64,000 nt of DNA, from the IMG/VR virus record IMGVR_UViG_3300020183_000042, positions 20,736-84,735 of that record; one strand, 5' to 3'. Source of the stretch: a virus. This document shows, piece after piece, positions 27,065-34,988 of the stretch. Numbering within the stretch: position 1 is the stretch's first letter; each line of letters opens with the position of its first letter. The translations under genes and the position numbers were made by a program. The notes under the pieces were generated by a model. The model ran no database searches, was not told where the DNA came from, and saw only the letters and a program-made list of their open reading frames with translations.

Positions 27065-27387
27065 TAGATTTCCTCATCGTCGTCTTGGTCTTTATAATCA
27101 TCTTTTGGAACCCATGTTTCATCAGTATCATCGATATTATAATTTTCTTCAAAATCTTCATCATCCTCTGCTAACAGAATAGTAAAATTATTGAGTATTT
27201 CTAGCATAACATCAACTTTGTGAGCAATATCTCTAACTTCTCGTTTGATTTCTATTATATCTTTAATTAGCTTGTCTTGATTTTTGCTTAGATCATCAAC
27301 ACCCCTAGATAAAGAGTCGTCTTTTTTATATAAGTCCTTATACGATTGCTCAATTTTTTTATAGATGTCGTCAATATCTCTAGACAT
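27064..27387 (-). CDS. Coiled-coil hypothetical protein
   Basis: 107 aa; heptad-like pattern through residues 1-75 (DDIYKKIEQSYKDLYKK, DLSKNQDKLIKDIIEIKREV) and an acidic C-terminus. AAGGAG leader. Probably an oligomeric scaffold or adaptor; no family assigned. Confidence 0.65.
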   Translation of the reverse strand: MSRDIDDIYKKIEQSYKDLYKKDDSLSRGVDDLSKNQDKLIKDIIEIKREVRDIAHKVDVMLEILNNFTILLAEDDEDFEENYNIDDTDETWVPKDDYKDQDDDEEI

Positions 27388-27396
27388 AACTACTCC

Positions 27397-27696
27397 TTAT
27401 TTGGGGTTGCGATATTCTCGTAAATCTCCATTTTCATTAATTTTCTGATCTTCATAGGATGATGCTAGTCGTCGATAGAATTCTTGCTTAATATTCTCTA
27501 ATACACCAGTTATCATAGCAATCTTCTTATATGAAACAGGTTTAATTAACTGGCCCAATACCCTGCTAAAACAATAGTTTATTCTACCAAGGTAGATGCT
27601 AAGATCGTTTGAGATTCTTTTATTACGAATAGCAATAACCATCACTGATATAGCATCGTCTAATTCTTTTCTTTCGTCTTCACTAATGTATGGCAT
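27397..27696 (-). CDS. Helical hypothetical protein
   Basis: 99 aa, all-helical prediction (DDAISVMVIAIRNKRISNDL, YKKIAMITGVLENIKQEFYR). GGAGG leader. No recognised family. Confidence 0.6.
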   Translation of the reverse strand: MPYISEDERKELDDAISVMVIAIRNKRISNDLSIYLGRINYCFSRVLGQLIKPVSYKKIAMITGVLENIKQEFYRRLASSYEDQKINENGDLREYRNPK

Positions 27697-28227
27697 TTAA
27701 TCCTCCTCGCATTTACATTCGTATCGTTTACAATAAGAACATTTTGGCCCAGGGTCGGGATTGCCCCAAGCATTTGATAATCCATCAAAACTTTCTTCAC
27801 CAGTATCTATACAGACCAATTTTTTGGTGCGTCCTCTTTTTACTAGTCCAACATTGTACCAATGACAATCCCAAAATTTCAATCCGGTCTTCTCATTGAT
27901 ATCATTAACGAGTTTTTGTATCTGCTTCATACTAATTTTTGTCGCGGCCCGATCAATGGTTGCTTTTTCTATAATATATCCCCAATCGCTTGGATCATCA
28001 AACACCATATCACCATCATCAGCAAATTTTAATCTACAAACTTTGCTATGAATTTTTGGTGCAAGATCGAACTTTTCTAGTTTTTTGTGATATGTATATG
28101 ACCGCGTAGCTTTCTTCTTATTCCTAAATTCCTTAAAGACTAAGCCACAATAACCAACTATAGGATAGACTTGACAATATCCTCCCTCATTACTCCAATC
28201 ACTATAATCTATTTGATAGTTAAGCAT
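27697..28227 (-). CDS. Divergent protein-kinase-fold protein with zinc tail
   Basis: 176 aa from MLNYQIDYSDW. Kinase-like order of residues: GLVFKEF (possible VAIK Lys), YIIEKATID, KFWDCHWYNVGLV (catalytic-loop-like D-x(5)-N) and LVCIDTGEESF (DFG-like Asp). It ends CSYCKRYECKC, a likely zinc knuckle. Similar kinase-like proteins occur in several large phages. Activity (phosphorylation or nucleotidylation) is not established. Confidence 0.55.
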   Translation of the reverse strand: MLNYQIDYSDWSNEGGYCQVYPIVGYCGLVFKEFRNKKKATRSYTYHKKLEKFDLAPKIHSKVCRLKFADDGDMVFDDPSDWGYIIEKATIDRAATKISMKQIQKLVNDINEKTGLKFWDCHWYNVGLVKRGRTKKLVCIDTGEESFDGLSNAWGNPDPGPKCSYCKRYECKCEED

Positions 28228-28549
28228 TAGAGTTATTAATAATTTTGTTAGCCATAATTTCTTGAGCAATATTAATTGCCTCATTAAGATTTGTAGTTTC
28301 ACATAGTCTTATCGGCCCCTTTGGAATATCAATCCAGTAAGAACCATATACGCCATAAAAAACACCACCAAGAGAGTGGTCGTGCATTAGAAAATCAATT
28401 TTGTCGTGAAAAATATCAAAACACCATTCACCACTATCGTCTTGAGTTTCTTTTATTGTATCTACAATTAAAAATCTAAAATTAGGATGTTTAAAATCTT
28501 CATGACTATGAACTATACCACGATAAAATCTGTTTGGAATAGTAACCAT
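28220..28549 (-). CDS. Hypothetical protein
   Basis: 109 aa, MVTIPNRFYRGIVHSHEDFK..., rich in His/Asp and aromatic residues with several predicted strands (IDFLMHDHSLGGVFYGVYGS). No family recognised. Stop overlaps the kinase-like start by 8 bp. Confidence 0.6.
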   Translation of the reverse strand: MVTIPNRFYRGIVHSHEDFKHPNFRFLIVDTIKETQDDSGEWCFDIFHDKIDFLMHDHSLGGVFYGVYGSYWIDIPKGPIRLCETTNLNEAINIAQEIMANKIINNSNA

Positions 28550-28550
28550 T

Positions 28551-28871
28551 TTATTTTCTAAATTTAGCGTAAAAATCCTTAAACTCTATTTTATTAGAAT
28601 ATAATGGAACACAAGTTGTTTCATCAGAGTAGGGATTATCTTGAGTTCGTAGATCATACAAATCTCCACGATCATTAGTTTTACCCCAAGCAACAGGATT
28701 GTCAAATATCTTTTTAAGACTAGATAATTCTTGTTCACAACTTAACCATCGTACATTATCTTCTTTTAGTTTTTTTAGTTCATCTTTTGCGTTGTTCACA
28801 ACGAACCGATCAGCACCATTTGCCCAGGCAAATTCGATAAGAAATTCGATAGGATCAGAATGTTGTTGCAT
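28551..28871 (-). CDS. Hypothetical protein
   Basis: 106 aa, MQQHSDPIEFLIEFAWANGAD..., short helix-rich protein with an internal FDNPVAWGKTNDRGDLYDLR motif seen in many phage proteins of unknown function. No assignment. Confidence 0.6.
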   Translation of the reverse strand: MQQHSDPIEFLIEFAWANGADRFVVNNAKDELKKLKEDNVRWLSCEQELSSLKKIFDNPVAWGKTNDRGDLYDLRTQDNPYSDETTCVPLYSNKIEFKDFYAKFRK

Positions 28872-28872
28872 T

Positions 28873-29094
28873 TTAGATAAATCCTATGCGAGTTTTTTCT
28901 GTAGTAACAATGTTCTCTATATCAGTAGAGTTAAAAATTTCCTTGCAATATGATCTTCCATTCCACCATCCGCACTCATAAGAGATAGAGTTATTTGAAC
29001 CAATATTAACACCAATAATAGTTCCATGAACATCATCTGTTAGTTTAACTTTGGTTCCAATATTGTAAAATTCTAGAATATTATTTTTACTCAT
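28873..29094 (-). CDS. Hypothetical small beta protein
   Basis: 73 aa with KVKLTDDVHGTIIGVNIGSNNSISYEC, an SH3/KOW-like strand pattern. Function unknown. First gene after tRNA-Leu on the transcribed strand. Confidence 0.6.
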   Translation of the reverse strand: MSKNNILEFYNIGTKVKLTDDVHGTIIGVNIGSNNSISYECGWWNGRSYCKEIFNSTDIENIVTTEKTRIGFI

Positions 29095-29127
29095 TTGTTT
29101 TCCTTTTAGTTAATAATTCCTAATTAA

Positions 29128-29200
29128 TAGGAGTGGTGGGAGTCGAACCCACACTGTACGGATTTTAAGTCCGTTGTCTCTGCCATTGGACTACACTCCC
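29128..29200 (-). tRNA. tRNA-Leu(UAA), short variable arm
   Basis: 73-nt cloverleaf: acceptor GGGAGTG/CACTCCT (G1-U72), D stem GTC/GAC, anticodon arm ACGGA-CTTAAAA-TCCGT with anticodon UAA, T arm GTGGG-TTCGACT-CCCAC, no encoded CCA. UAA reads Leu UUA codons, but the variable loop is only 5 nt, unlike standard bacterial tRNA-Leu (class II). Confidence 0.9.
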
Positions 29201-29211
29201 AAATGATAATC

Positions 29212-29277
29212 GACTACAACAACTAAAGGTATGAGGTTGATTATTTGTGGGCCTCTCCCGTTTAAACTGTTGTAGCC
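29212..29277 (-). repeat. Inverted repeat upstream of tRNA-Leu
   Basis: GACTACAACA near 29212 and TGTTGTAG near 29266 form a perfect 8-bp stem around ~45 bases. It lies in the 104-bp space between tRNA-Leu and the HTH-like gene and may be a processing or terminator structure. Confidence 0.5.
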
Positions 29278-29304
29278 GACTACCGTTTGATTTTATAAAG
29301 AGTC

Positions 29305-29586
29305 TCAGCCGTTGTTGTGAGCCTTTAGACGACGCACAATCTCGGCCATAGCCTCAACATTATCAACCGTCTTAGTGGGCTTCGCACGCTCCATAGCGGG
29401 AAGATCAATACCCTTCTTAGCCAGAGCGGCCTTAGTACGAGCATAACGAGCCATCGTACTAGCAACCTTCTGACCAGTCTTGGTAGCAATCTCAGCATAA
29501 GTCTTGGACGAATAAACCGCCTCAAGAAAAGCCTCGTCGCTGCAACGAACACGGGTCTGCTTCTCAACATTAGTACCTTCAGCCAT
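29305..29586 (-). CDS. Small helix-turn-helix-like protein
   Basis: 93 aa from MAEGTNVEKQTRVRCSDEAF with GGAGG leader. Residues ~15-45 (DEAFLEAVYSSKTYAEIATK) look like the start of an HTH (AEIATKTGQKVASTMARYAR), a recognition-helix pattern. Higher GC than its neighbours. Possible transcription regulator; fed by its own promoter with a CCGATA box. Confidence 0.65.
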   Translation of the reverse strand: MAEGTNVEKQTRVRCSDEAFLEAVYSSKTYAEIATKTGQKVASTMARYARTKAALAKKGIDLPAMERAKPTKTVDNVEAMAEIVRRLKAHNNG

Positions 29587-29662
29587 AATAATCAACCTCC
29601 AAATTAATCCAACCTTACTTCGCGGTTCAGTCACGCGACCGAATCACCCGCGTTGTATCATC

Positions 29663-29690
29663 ATTCTATCACGGGTTATCGGCTTGTCAA
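29663..29690 (-). promoter_or_regulatory. Promoter with CCGATA spacer box
   Basis: TTGACA, 16 bp containing AGCCGATA, TAGAAT; drives the HTH-like gene starting 77 bp downstream. Confidence 0.8.
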
Positions 29691-29709
29691 CCCCTTCAAC
29701 TTGAATTTT

Positions 29710-29886
29710 TCAGTCAGCACCAACCAGTTCATTGTCTTTTTTGTCGCTAAAAAACGACAGAGCATCTGTTAAAATTTCATTATGAATTTCCAGATTATTA
29801 ATGATAGCATTGGCTTGTTCTAGTGCTTTGGTTAGATGATAAACTTTATTAGCAAGTTCATCGGCCACATAGTTTTTCATAATCAT
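29710..29886 (-). CDS. Small hypothetical protein
   Basis: 58 aa, MIMKNYVADELANKVYHLTK..., a leucine-rich amphipathic helix (VYHLTKALEQANAIINNLEI). GGAGG lies 5-9 bases before the first ATG. Ends just upstream of the promoter for the HTH-like gene. Confidence 0.6.
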   Translation of the reverse strand: MIMKNYVADELANKVYHLTKALEQANAIINNLEIHNEILTDALSFFSDKKDNELVGAD

Positions 29887-30024
29887 GGTAGCCTCCTTTA
29901 TTTAGGGACAGTATTAATTACACTTTTTCTTTTTCTTTTTAAATATTCTGTGCCAATTCTTATCCCATATTTTTTGGTCAATATTGCGTGGTCGTCTTTT
30001 ACTCCCTTTACTATTCTGGCTGAT
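29887..30024. other. Short intergenic stretch
   Basis: 138 bp between the DNA-glycosylase-like gene and the 58-aa gene. A basic reading frame ending at 29898 is open here but has no convincing ATG and no promoter; I see nothing else. Confidence 0.4.
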
Positions 30025-30729
30025 TTAATCCTCCAGCACAAAACTCCAGTAGCGACTATCGTTCTTCTTTTGTAGAGCGTCCCAATAAATTGATCGTGCA
30101 ATATATGATGGTATCTTGTTTTTTCCACAATTAATCATCCAATGACGCTCCATCTTTTTATACGAGTCCGTACCACTTCTACTCTTATTGTACTTGAGAT
30201 GTTCCATATCGTAAAGTCGAAGTTGATGAATATCTCCACACAATACTCTTGCCTCATTGGGATGGATCATTTCCAAAGCAAAACTAACTTTTGCTAACCC
30301 GATCCCATTAATTTTACTAACAATAGTATCACGCTTCTTAACATGACCCTTTTGAGTGGTAAAATAAAAATCTTTAGGATTGGCCCAAAACTTTGTGGCA
30401 AAATCCCAAATATATTTTGTACGATTGTTATGAAGTCCAACTCCGCTTTTGTGAAGTTTATCTCTCAAGATATTCTCATCACTAATCCACTCATCAAAGT
30501 TCTTGATAGCATTATAGCCAGAGCAATTACCTTTCCAAGTAGTATGAACAGAACAGTAAGCAAAGAGATAACGCCTAAAAATATCAGAGGTATTCTGTGG
30601 GCGTACACTTTCCCAATATTCCTTGTATGCTACAATCTTTTCTCTCTGAAATGTGGCGAAGAAAATATCTGCCTTAGTCCTATCAAGAGTAGTATTCTGA
30701 ACTGGAATTACTGTGTTCTCAACAATCAT
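30025..30729 (-). CDS. HhH-GPD-like DNA glycosylase
   Basis: 234 aa from MIVENTVIPVQ, the ATG preceded by GGAGGACTC. SKINGIGLAKVSFALEMIHP is a helix-hairpin-helix (GIGxxKxxF) and ARVLCGDIHQLRL supplies the catalytic-type Asp. The order matches OGG/AGOG-like base-excision glycosylases, although the N-terminal half is divergent. Would excise damaged bases from DNA. Own promoter upstream. Confidence 0.6.
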   Translation of the reverse strand: MIVENTVIPVQNTTLDRTKADIFFATFQREKIVAYKEYWESVRPQNTSDIFRRYLFAYCSVHTTWKGNCSGYNAIKNFDEWISDENILRDKLHKSGVGLHNNRTKYIWDFATKFWANPKDFYFTTQKGHVKKRDTIVSKINGIGLAKVSFALEMIHPNEARVLCGDIHQLRLYDMEHLKYNKSRSGTDSYKKMERHWMINCGKNKIPSYIARSIYWDALQKKNDSRYWSFVLED

Positions 30730-30754
30730 AGAGTCCTCCAATGTGTATTCTGCG

Positions 30755-30782
30755 ATTTTACACTACGGATCAGCGTTGTCAA
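30755..30782 (-). promoter_or_regulatory. Promoter of glycosylase-like gene
   Basis: TTGACA, 16 bp, TAAAAT, 26 bp before the chosen start. Confidence 0.75.
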
Positions 30783-31439
30783 CTATCTACGAAAAAAACC
30801 TAAACTTTCCTCTAAGGACCAATCAACATTAGTATCTATAATATGTTTAATATTATCAGGAACATAATATGGATATTTATTTTCTAACACTGGTGCATCA
30901 CCAATATTTTTTAGATGAAATCTGTGCGAGATAATATTAATATAGGAATAATAGTTTTTTATGAGCATATCATATGAAAATAAGATATAGTTAGAAGCAA
31001 TAACAGGCATAATCTCATTGAGGTATCTATACTTAGTAGTCCTCATATCGAATATGTTTTTGTATCTTTTTTTTGTTATTGGATTTCTATCTGCTGGTAT
31101 TTCTCTAATTTCGATATCGGTAGAAAACCATTCACTTAATAAGAATGTTTCCCAGTTTACCATTCTGTGATGATGGATATGATGAGGCATATTAATCATA
31201 GCCATGATCCAGTCGTATGGATTTCTAACTATACCTATAAACAGGACATGTTTATCCTTATAAGAAATTGTTTCTGGTTTTGTCCATCCAAACCAGTGTT
31301 TATTACCGTAGAAATGAGTTCTAGTTAATCCAAATTTTTGAGTAAATATTTTCTCTGTGAGATTTGTTCCAGAGTGTCTTTCTCCATAAATTACAAACTT
31401 ATCAAGATATGATCTATACTCGGAACATATTTGTAACAT
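30783..31439 (-). CDS. Sulfotransferase-fold protein
   Basis: 218 aa. FVIYGERHSGTNLTEKIF resembles the 5'-PSB P-loop of sulfotransferases and LFIGIVRNPYDWIMAM their 3'-PB motif (R-x-P-x-D/W). Could transfer a sulfate from PAPS to a carbohydrate or could be a P-loop kinase-like relative. Lies between the DNA ligase and glycosylase genes with 3-bp spacing to the ligase. Confidence 0.65.
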   Translation of the reverse strand: MLQICSEYRSYLDKFVIYGERHSGTNLTEKIFTQKFGLTRTHFYGNKHWFGWTKPETISYKDKHVLFIGIVRNPYDWIMAMINMPHHIHHHRMVNWETFLLSEWFSTDIEIREIPADRNPITKKRYKNIFDMRTTKYRYLNEIMPVIASNYILFSYDMLIKNYYSYINIISHRFHLKNIGDAPVLENKYPYYVPDNIKHIIDTNVDWSLEESLGFFRR

Positions 31440-31442
31440 TTG

Positions 31443-32762
31443 TCATATTTGTCTATTAGAACCATGTAGGATTTTAAATGTAGGAAATCTTAGACTGATA
31501 CCACCATCTTGGTTTTCTGTTTCTTCAAAATATTGAACAGTAATTGTCTTACCAAGAATATGTTTCGGGTGCTTGTAAAAGTTTTGACGTTGTTCAATAC
31601 TAAAGCCACTACCAACACGCACAGTATGTCCCTTATGATTAATAGTTACACAAGAAAGCATGGTTTCTTCATGTTCTTTACCGTTTAATACATATCGAAA
31701 TGGTCCCATTTCTGTGTCGATAACTTCGTACTCATCATCAAAAAATTTCTTAACCTTGAGCAAATCTTTGCTACGCTTTCCCTTATATGGTTCATCTGCT
31801 CGCAACATTACTCCTTCCCATCCTTTATCAGCGGCTTCTTTTACCCACTCTTGGAAATGCTCATCATTATGAATCAATTCTTGTTCAAGCACAGTCAGGA
31901 TTGGATATGACTGGTAATATTGCATAGCACCACAAATATCAGCATATCGAATAGAATAAGGTCTATTACTCTTACCCTTCTTACTATAAAACTCATCAGT
32001 AGTTATCGCATCAAAAATCTTAAAAGACGGATTAGGAATAGTATGATCCTTCTTACGCAGTTCCTTCATCACTCCCTGGAAATCCTCATTACCATCTTCA
32101 TCTACCAGACAAAGTTCGCCGTCCAAAACAATACTATTAAGACCAATAGCCTTAATACCATCTGCAACTACTTCTAGAGTATCGAATACTTTTCCTGTTC
32201 TTGAAAGGAATGTAACTTCTCCAGCCTCATCAACAATAGCGATACATCTGGCCCCATCAATCTTACGAGAGACATACCATCCATCATTCCAATCAACAAG
32301 TTTAGGCTCATACTTTTCTGCTAGAGCAACACTAAACTCTGGAATCCAATCTGGAATAGCCTTGTTGATAATTTTATCGCCAGCACGGGTTTTCAAATCT
32401 TTATCAATAACACAATGAATAAGTTCCTCATAATCACTGTGATGTTCGATAAAACTATTGACCGCAGCAATAGCATCGTGACCAGTAATCTTGCGATTCT
32501 TTAGATCTTCAAGGAGATCAAAAAAATTATTGTATTCATTTTTACGAGCCACAAGATGACTCTTTTTCTTTAGATTATCGCTAGTAACATTATATTGCCA
32601 AAGAGGATGATAGGTATACAGCAGAATCTTCTTGGCAAAATTTGCAGAAGCATTATTAAAGATACCACAGTTTATTTTGATAATATCTTCTTTTTCTTTC
32701 GTACTGCTAGTTGCCCTAAGAGCATTAACCATATTCTGAACATAATTAAAATCGTGAGTCAT
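31443..32762 (-). CDS. ATP-dependent DNA ligase
   Basis: 439 aa. Adenylation motifs: WYVSRKIDGARCIAIV (motif I, KxDGxR with nucleophilic Lys), VLDGELCLVDEDG (III), FKIFDAITTDEF (IIIa), GWEGVMLRADEPYKG (IV), LLKVKKFFDDEYEVID (V) and an OB domain. Length like T4 and T7 ligases (359-487). Seals nicks in DNA replication and repair. Strong CCGATA promoter upstream. Confidence 0.93.
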   Translation of the reverse strand: MTHDFNYVQNMVNALRATSSTKEKEDIIKINCGIFNNASANFAKKILLYTYHPLWQYNVTSDNLKKKSHLVARKNEYNNFFDLLEDLKNRKITGHDAIAAVNSFIEHHSDYEELIHCVIDKDLKTRAGDKIINKAIPDWIPEFSVALAEKYEPKLVDWNDGWYVSRKIDGARCIAIVDEAGEVTFLSRTGKVFDTLEVVADGIKAIGLNSIVLDGELCLVDEDGNEDFQGVMKELRKKDHTIPNPSFKIFDAITTDEFYSKKGKSNRPYSIRYADICGAMQYYQSYPILTVLEQELIHNDEHFQEWVKEAADKGWEGVMLRADEPYKGKRSKDLLKVKKFFDDEYEVIDTEMGPFRYVLNGKEHEETMLSCVTINHKGHTVRVGSGFSIEQRQNFYKHPKHILGKTITVQYFEETENQDGGISLRFPTFKILHGSNRQI

Positions 32763-32788
32763 CCAAATAGTCTCCTGTGTTGCTACCC

Positions 32789-32817
32789 ATTCTACACTAC
32801 TGTTATCGGCTTGTCAA
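32789..32817 (-). promoter_or_regulatory. Promoter of DNA ligase
   Basis: TTGACA, 17 bp with AGCCGATA, TAGAAT; 27 bp before the ligase ATG. Confidence 0.82.
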
Positions 32818-32818
32818 G

Positions 32819-33169
32819 TCACCGTTCTTGAATTTTTCTTTTTGAAAGAAGATAATTCATAGCGTTGGTTATTCCTTCTAAACTATCGTCGAATTTTCCT
32901 AATCCCGTGTTGCAGCGGTCACACAACCATCCTCTAAAAGTATCATCACTATGATCGTGATCCATTGTCCATTTACGAGGAATCTTTTTGCAACATTCAC
33001 AAACTTCTGGTTTTGGTGGAGCCTTTTTATGTAGTTTGTTTCTTATCTTGGTTTGCTTTTTAATACAACTTCTACATCTACTATCCAGATTATCTTTATG
33101 AGAAATATGTTTGGGAAAACTTTTTAAGTTCTTCCTTTTCTTGCAGTAAAGACAAATTTTTCTGGGCAT
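32819..33169 (-). CDS. Recombination endonuclease VII-like
   Basis: 116 aa. CLYCKKRK...CRSCIKK zinc pairs, then MDHDHSDDTFRGWLCDRCNTGLGKFDD, the DHDH-x(n)-FRGxLCxxCNxxLG signature of the endonuclease VII family (T4 gp49). Resolves branched DNA or acts as a homing-type nuclease. Follows the 233-aa gene by 2 bp. Confidence 0.88.
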   Translation of the reverse strand: MPRKICLYCKKRKNLKSFPKHISHKDNLDSRCRSCIKKQTKIRNKLHKKAPPKPEVCECCKKIPRKWTMDHDHSDDTFRGWLCDRCNTGLGKFDDSLEGITNAMNYLLSKRKIQER

Positions 33170-33171
33170 AT

Positions 33172-33873
33172 TTAAGTGATAGAATCTTTATCCATCCTAT
33201 TATAAGCATCTGATCTTTCTTTATTAGATTCTCCAGAGGACAAATCAGTATGATCATAATCCATAATATCTGTGTCTGGAGTTACCCATCTCATGTTTCT
33301 TTCAGCGGTCCATAGTGTGCTGTTGTATTTGCGATGAATCACAAGGTCTTTTTTAATTGTGAATGATGGATCGTGCATAACCAATCTATTGTTTGGTTGA
33401 ATAGCAAAATTACCATTATCCATCATGATAAAATGACCACACTTATGTTGTGATGGAAATTCGCTCAGAGTAAAATCTGTATCCCCACTATCAGTAGAAC
33501 TTGCCCAATCAAGAGTGAACAAATATCGTCCAGTATATTCTACTCGTCGGCGTGAAATAAATTTGCAAGTATGATTTCGTAGTATAGGATACGAAGTTAC
33601 CGAAACATGATAACTAAAAGAATCCCACAACACTAACTCATCTAACTCTTGTTGTTCACTATCTTCTTTCCAACAAAAAGCATGAATGGGCATCCTCCAC
33701 CACAATCCACCATCCTCCATAATAAAATGGAATAATGGTGCTTGTGCTGGTATAGAAGTCATACCAAAAATATAACACGGAAACTTTTTGTCAAAAGAAT
33801 CCTCTTGATTGCGTAGAAAATTTCCACGCACATAACCACTAACAACAGGAATTGGAATGTTTAAGTATGCCAT
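33172..33873 (-). CDS. Hypothetical protein, aromatic-rich
   Basis: 233 aa, MAYLNIPIPVVSGYVRGNFL..., many Trp/His and beta strands (FHFIMEDGGLWWRMPIHAFC, GHFIMMDNGNFAIQPNNRLV). Looks like a beta-sandwich. No family recognised. It begins only 10 bp after the tmRNA 3' end, so it may be read from the same transcript. Confidence 0.6.
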   Translation of the reverse strand: MAYLNIPIPVVSGYVRGNFLRNQEDSFDKKFPCYIFGMTSIPAQAPLFHFIMEDGGLWWRMPIHAFCWKEDSEQQELDELVLWDSFSYHVSVTSYPILRNHTCKFISRRRVEYTGRYLFTLDWASSTDSGDTDFTLSEFPSQHKCGHFIMMDNGNFAIQPNNRLVMHDPSFTIKKDLVIHRKYNSTLWTAERNMRWVTPDTDIMDYDHTDLSSGESNKERSDAYNRMDKDSIT

Positions 33874-33883
33874 ATTATTTTAG

Positions 33884-34237
33884 TGGATGCGGCGGCATCG
33901 AAGCCGCGTCCTAGCATAAATCAAATTACATCTTCTACAAGTTTATTTTGTTCATGAGTTAAATAGGAATACAGAACAAACAAGATTCATCCTATCTTAC
34001 CAACTGCTCTTAACCTACAACCCGTTGGATATTGTAAGTGCAGAGGGATTTAACATCAGACTTTTGATCGCTACCCTCATTCGCAACCGCAGTCTGTTAC
34101 TGCCCTTTTTTGTCAGGCAGCAAGTGCTAACTGATTATTGCCAGTTAAAGCATTTAGTAGACTTTTATAGTGGCCTGTCTACCAACCACTACTTGCTAAC
34201 ATAACTCTCCGTATGTAGTCGAAACCTTTACGCACCC
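33884..34237 (-). ncRNA. ssrA: Transfer-messenger RNA (tmRNA)
   Basis: 354 nt. 5' end GGGTGCG pairs with 3' CGCATCC (7 bp, one G-U). The 5' tRNA-like half has GGTTTCGACT and the 3' half GGACGCGGCTTCGATGCCGC, an intact T arm; the last bases are ACTA, so CCA is not encoded. Between them, at 34151-34113, is a short ORF GCT...GCC-TGA encoding ALTGNNQLALAA, ending in the typical LALAA degradation signal. Rich in inverted repeats expected for the pseudoknots. Would rescue stalled ribosomes and tag proteins. Confidence 0.9.
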
Positions 34238-34245
34238 GTATTGTT

Positions 34246-34273
34246 ATTATACACTGTTGGTTTGAGAAGTCAA
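34246..34273 (-). promoter_or_regulatory. ssrA: Promoter of tmRNA
   Basis: TTGACT, 16 bp, TATAAT, placing the start site at or within 2 bases of the tmRNA 5' end (34237). Confidence 0.85.
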
Positions 34274-34288
34274 TAGGCATAGAAAAAT

Positions 34289-34316
34289 TTGCTTTTAGTC
34301 GAAAATGGTGTATGAT
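34289..34316 (+). promoter_or_regulatory. Plus-strand promoter of HNH gene
   Basis: TTGCTT, 16 bp, TATGAT on the plus strand, divergent from the tmRNA promoter. Confidence 0.55.
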
Positions 34317-34349
34317 ACTTTATCAAGTTACAATGTATTGAGTTCGATT

Positions 34350-34859
34350 ATGAATCATTGTGTCAATTGTTCAAAAGAAACAAATAATCCTAAATTTTGT
34401 TGTAGATCATGCGGAGTATCGCATAATAATCGACTACAGCCTAAAAGGATGGCTAAAAAAAGATATTTCAAATGTTTGTGTTGTAAAAAACAAACCGAGT
34501 TTTATACTAATAATCCTAGAAAATATTGTTCAAAAAAATGTCAAATCAAACATAAAAGAGAAAAATCAGATAATATTATAGAAAAACAAGGCTTCGGTAA
34601 TGGTTACTACCACAATGTAAGAATTAGAAAATACTTTATACGCAAGTATGGTAACAATTGTATGATCTGTGGGCAGTCTGGAGATAACTGGAATGGAAAA
34701 CCTATAACTCTTATTGTGGATCACATAGATGGGAAATCTAATAATAATAAATTAGATAACCTGCGTATTGTTTGTCCTAACTGTGATTGTCAATTACCAA
34801 CGTACAAAGCCAAAAATAAAGGTAATAGCACCAGACAATATTTTATAGTTCAGAAATAG
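34350..34859 (+). CDS. HNH endonuclease (homing-type)
   Basis: 169 aa from MNHCVNCSKE, 34 bp after the -10; a longer start at 34305 lies upstream of the predicted TSS. Three Cys pairs in the N-terminal half (CVNC, CCRSC, CLCC), then NNCMICGQSG and TLIVDHIDGKSNNNKLDNLRIVCPNC: the HNH core with the conserved N and Cys zinc knuckle. The only plus-strand gene in the left 50 kb, wedged between tmRNA and tRNA-Ile; its stop codon is inside the tRNA 3' end. Behaves like a mobile homing endonuclease. Confidence 0.88.
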   Translation: MNHCVNCSKETNNPKFCCRSCGVSHNNRLQPKRMAKKRYFKCLCCKKQTEFYTNNPRKYCSKKCQIKHKREKSDNIIEKQGFGNGYYHNVRIRKYFIRKYGNNCMICGQSGDNWNGKPITLIVDHIDGKSNNNKLDNLRIVCPNCDCQLPTYKAKNKGNSTRQYFIVQK

Positions 34860-34929
34860 GGCCGGGTAGAATCGAACCACCTTGACGAATTTATAAGATT
34901 CGCATCTTAGACCATTAGATGACGGCCCC
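34857..34929 (-). tRNA. tRNA-Ile(UAU)
   Basis: 73-nt cloverleaf: GGGGCCG/CGGCCCT, D arm ATCT/AGAT, anticodon arm CGAAT-CTTATAA-ATTCG (UAU, reads AUA), T arm GGTGG-TTCGATT-CTACC. The discriminator and two bases overlap the convergent HNH stop codon. Reads the rare AUA codon, useful for an AT-rich phage. Confidence 0.92.
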
Positions 34930-34960
34930 ATATTGTAAAAGATCAACCACCGACCAATAC

Positions 34961-34988
34961 ATTATACACTATCGACCACCACTGTCAA
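34961..34988 (-). promoter_or_regulatory. Promoter of tRNA-Ile
   Basis: TTGACA, 16 bp, TATAAT, 31 bp upstream of the tRNA 5' end. Confidence 0.8.
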
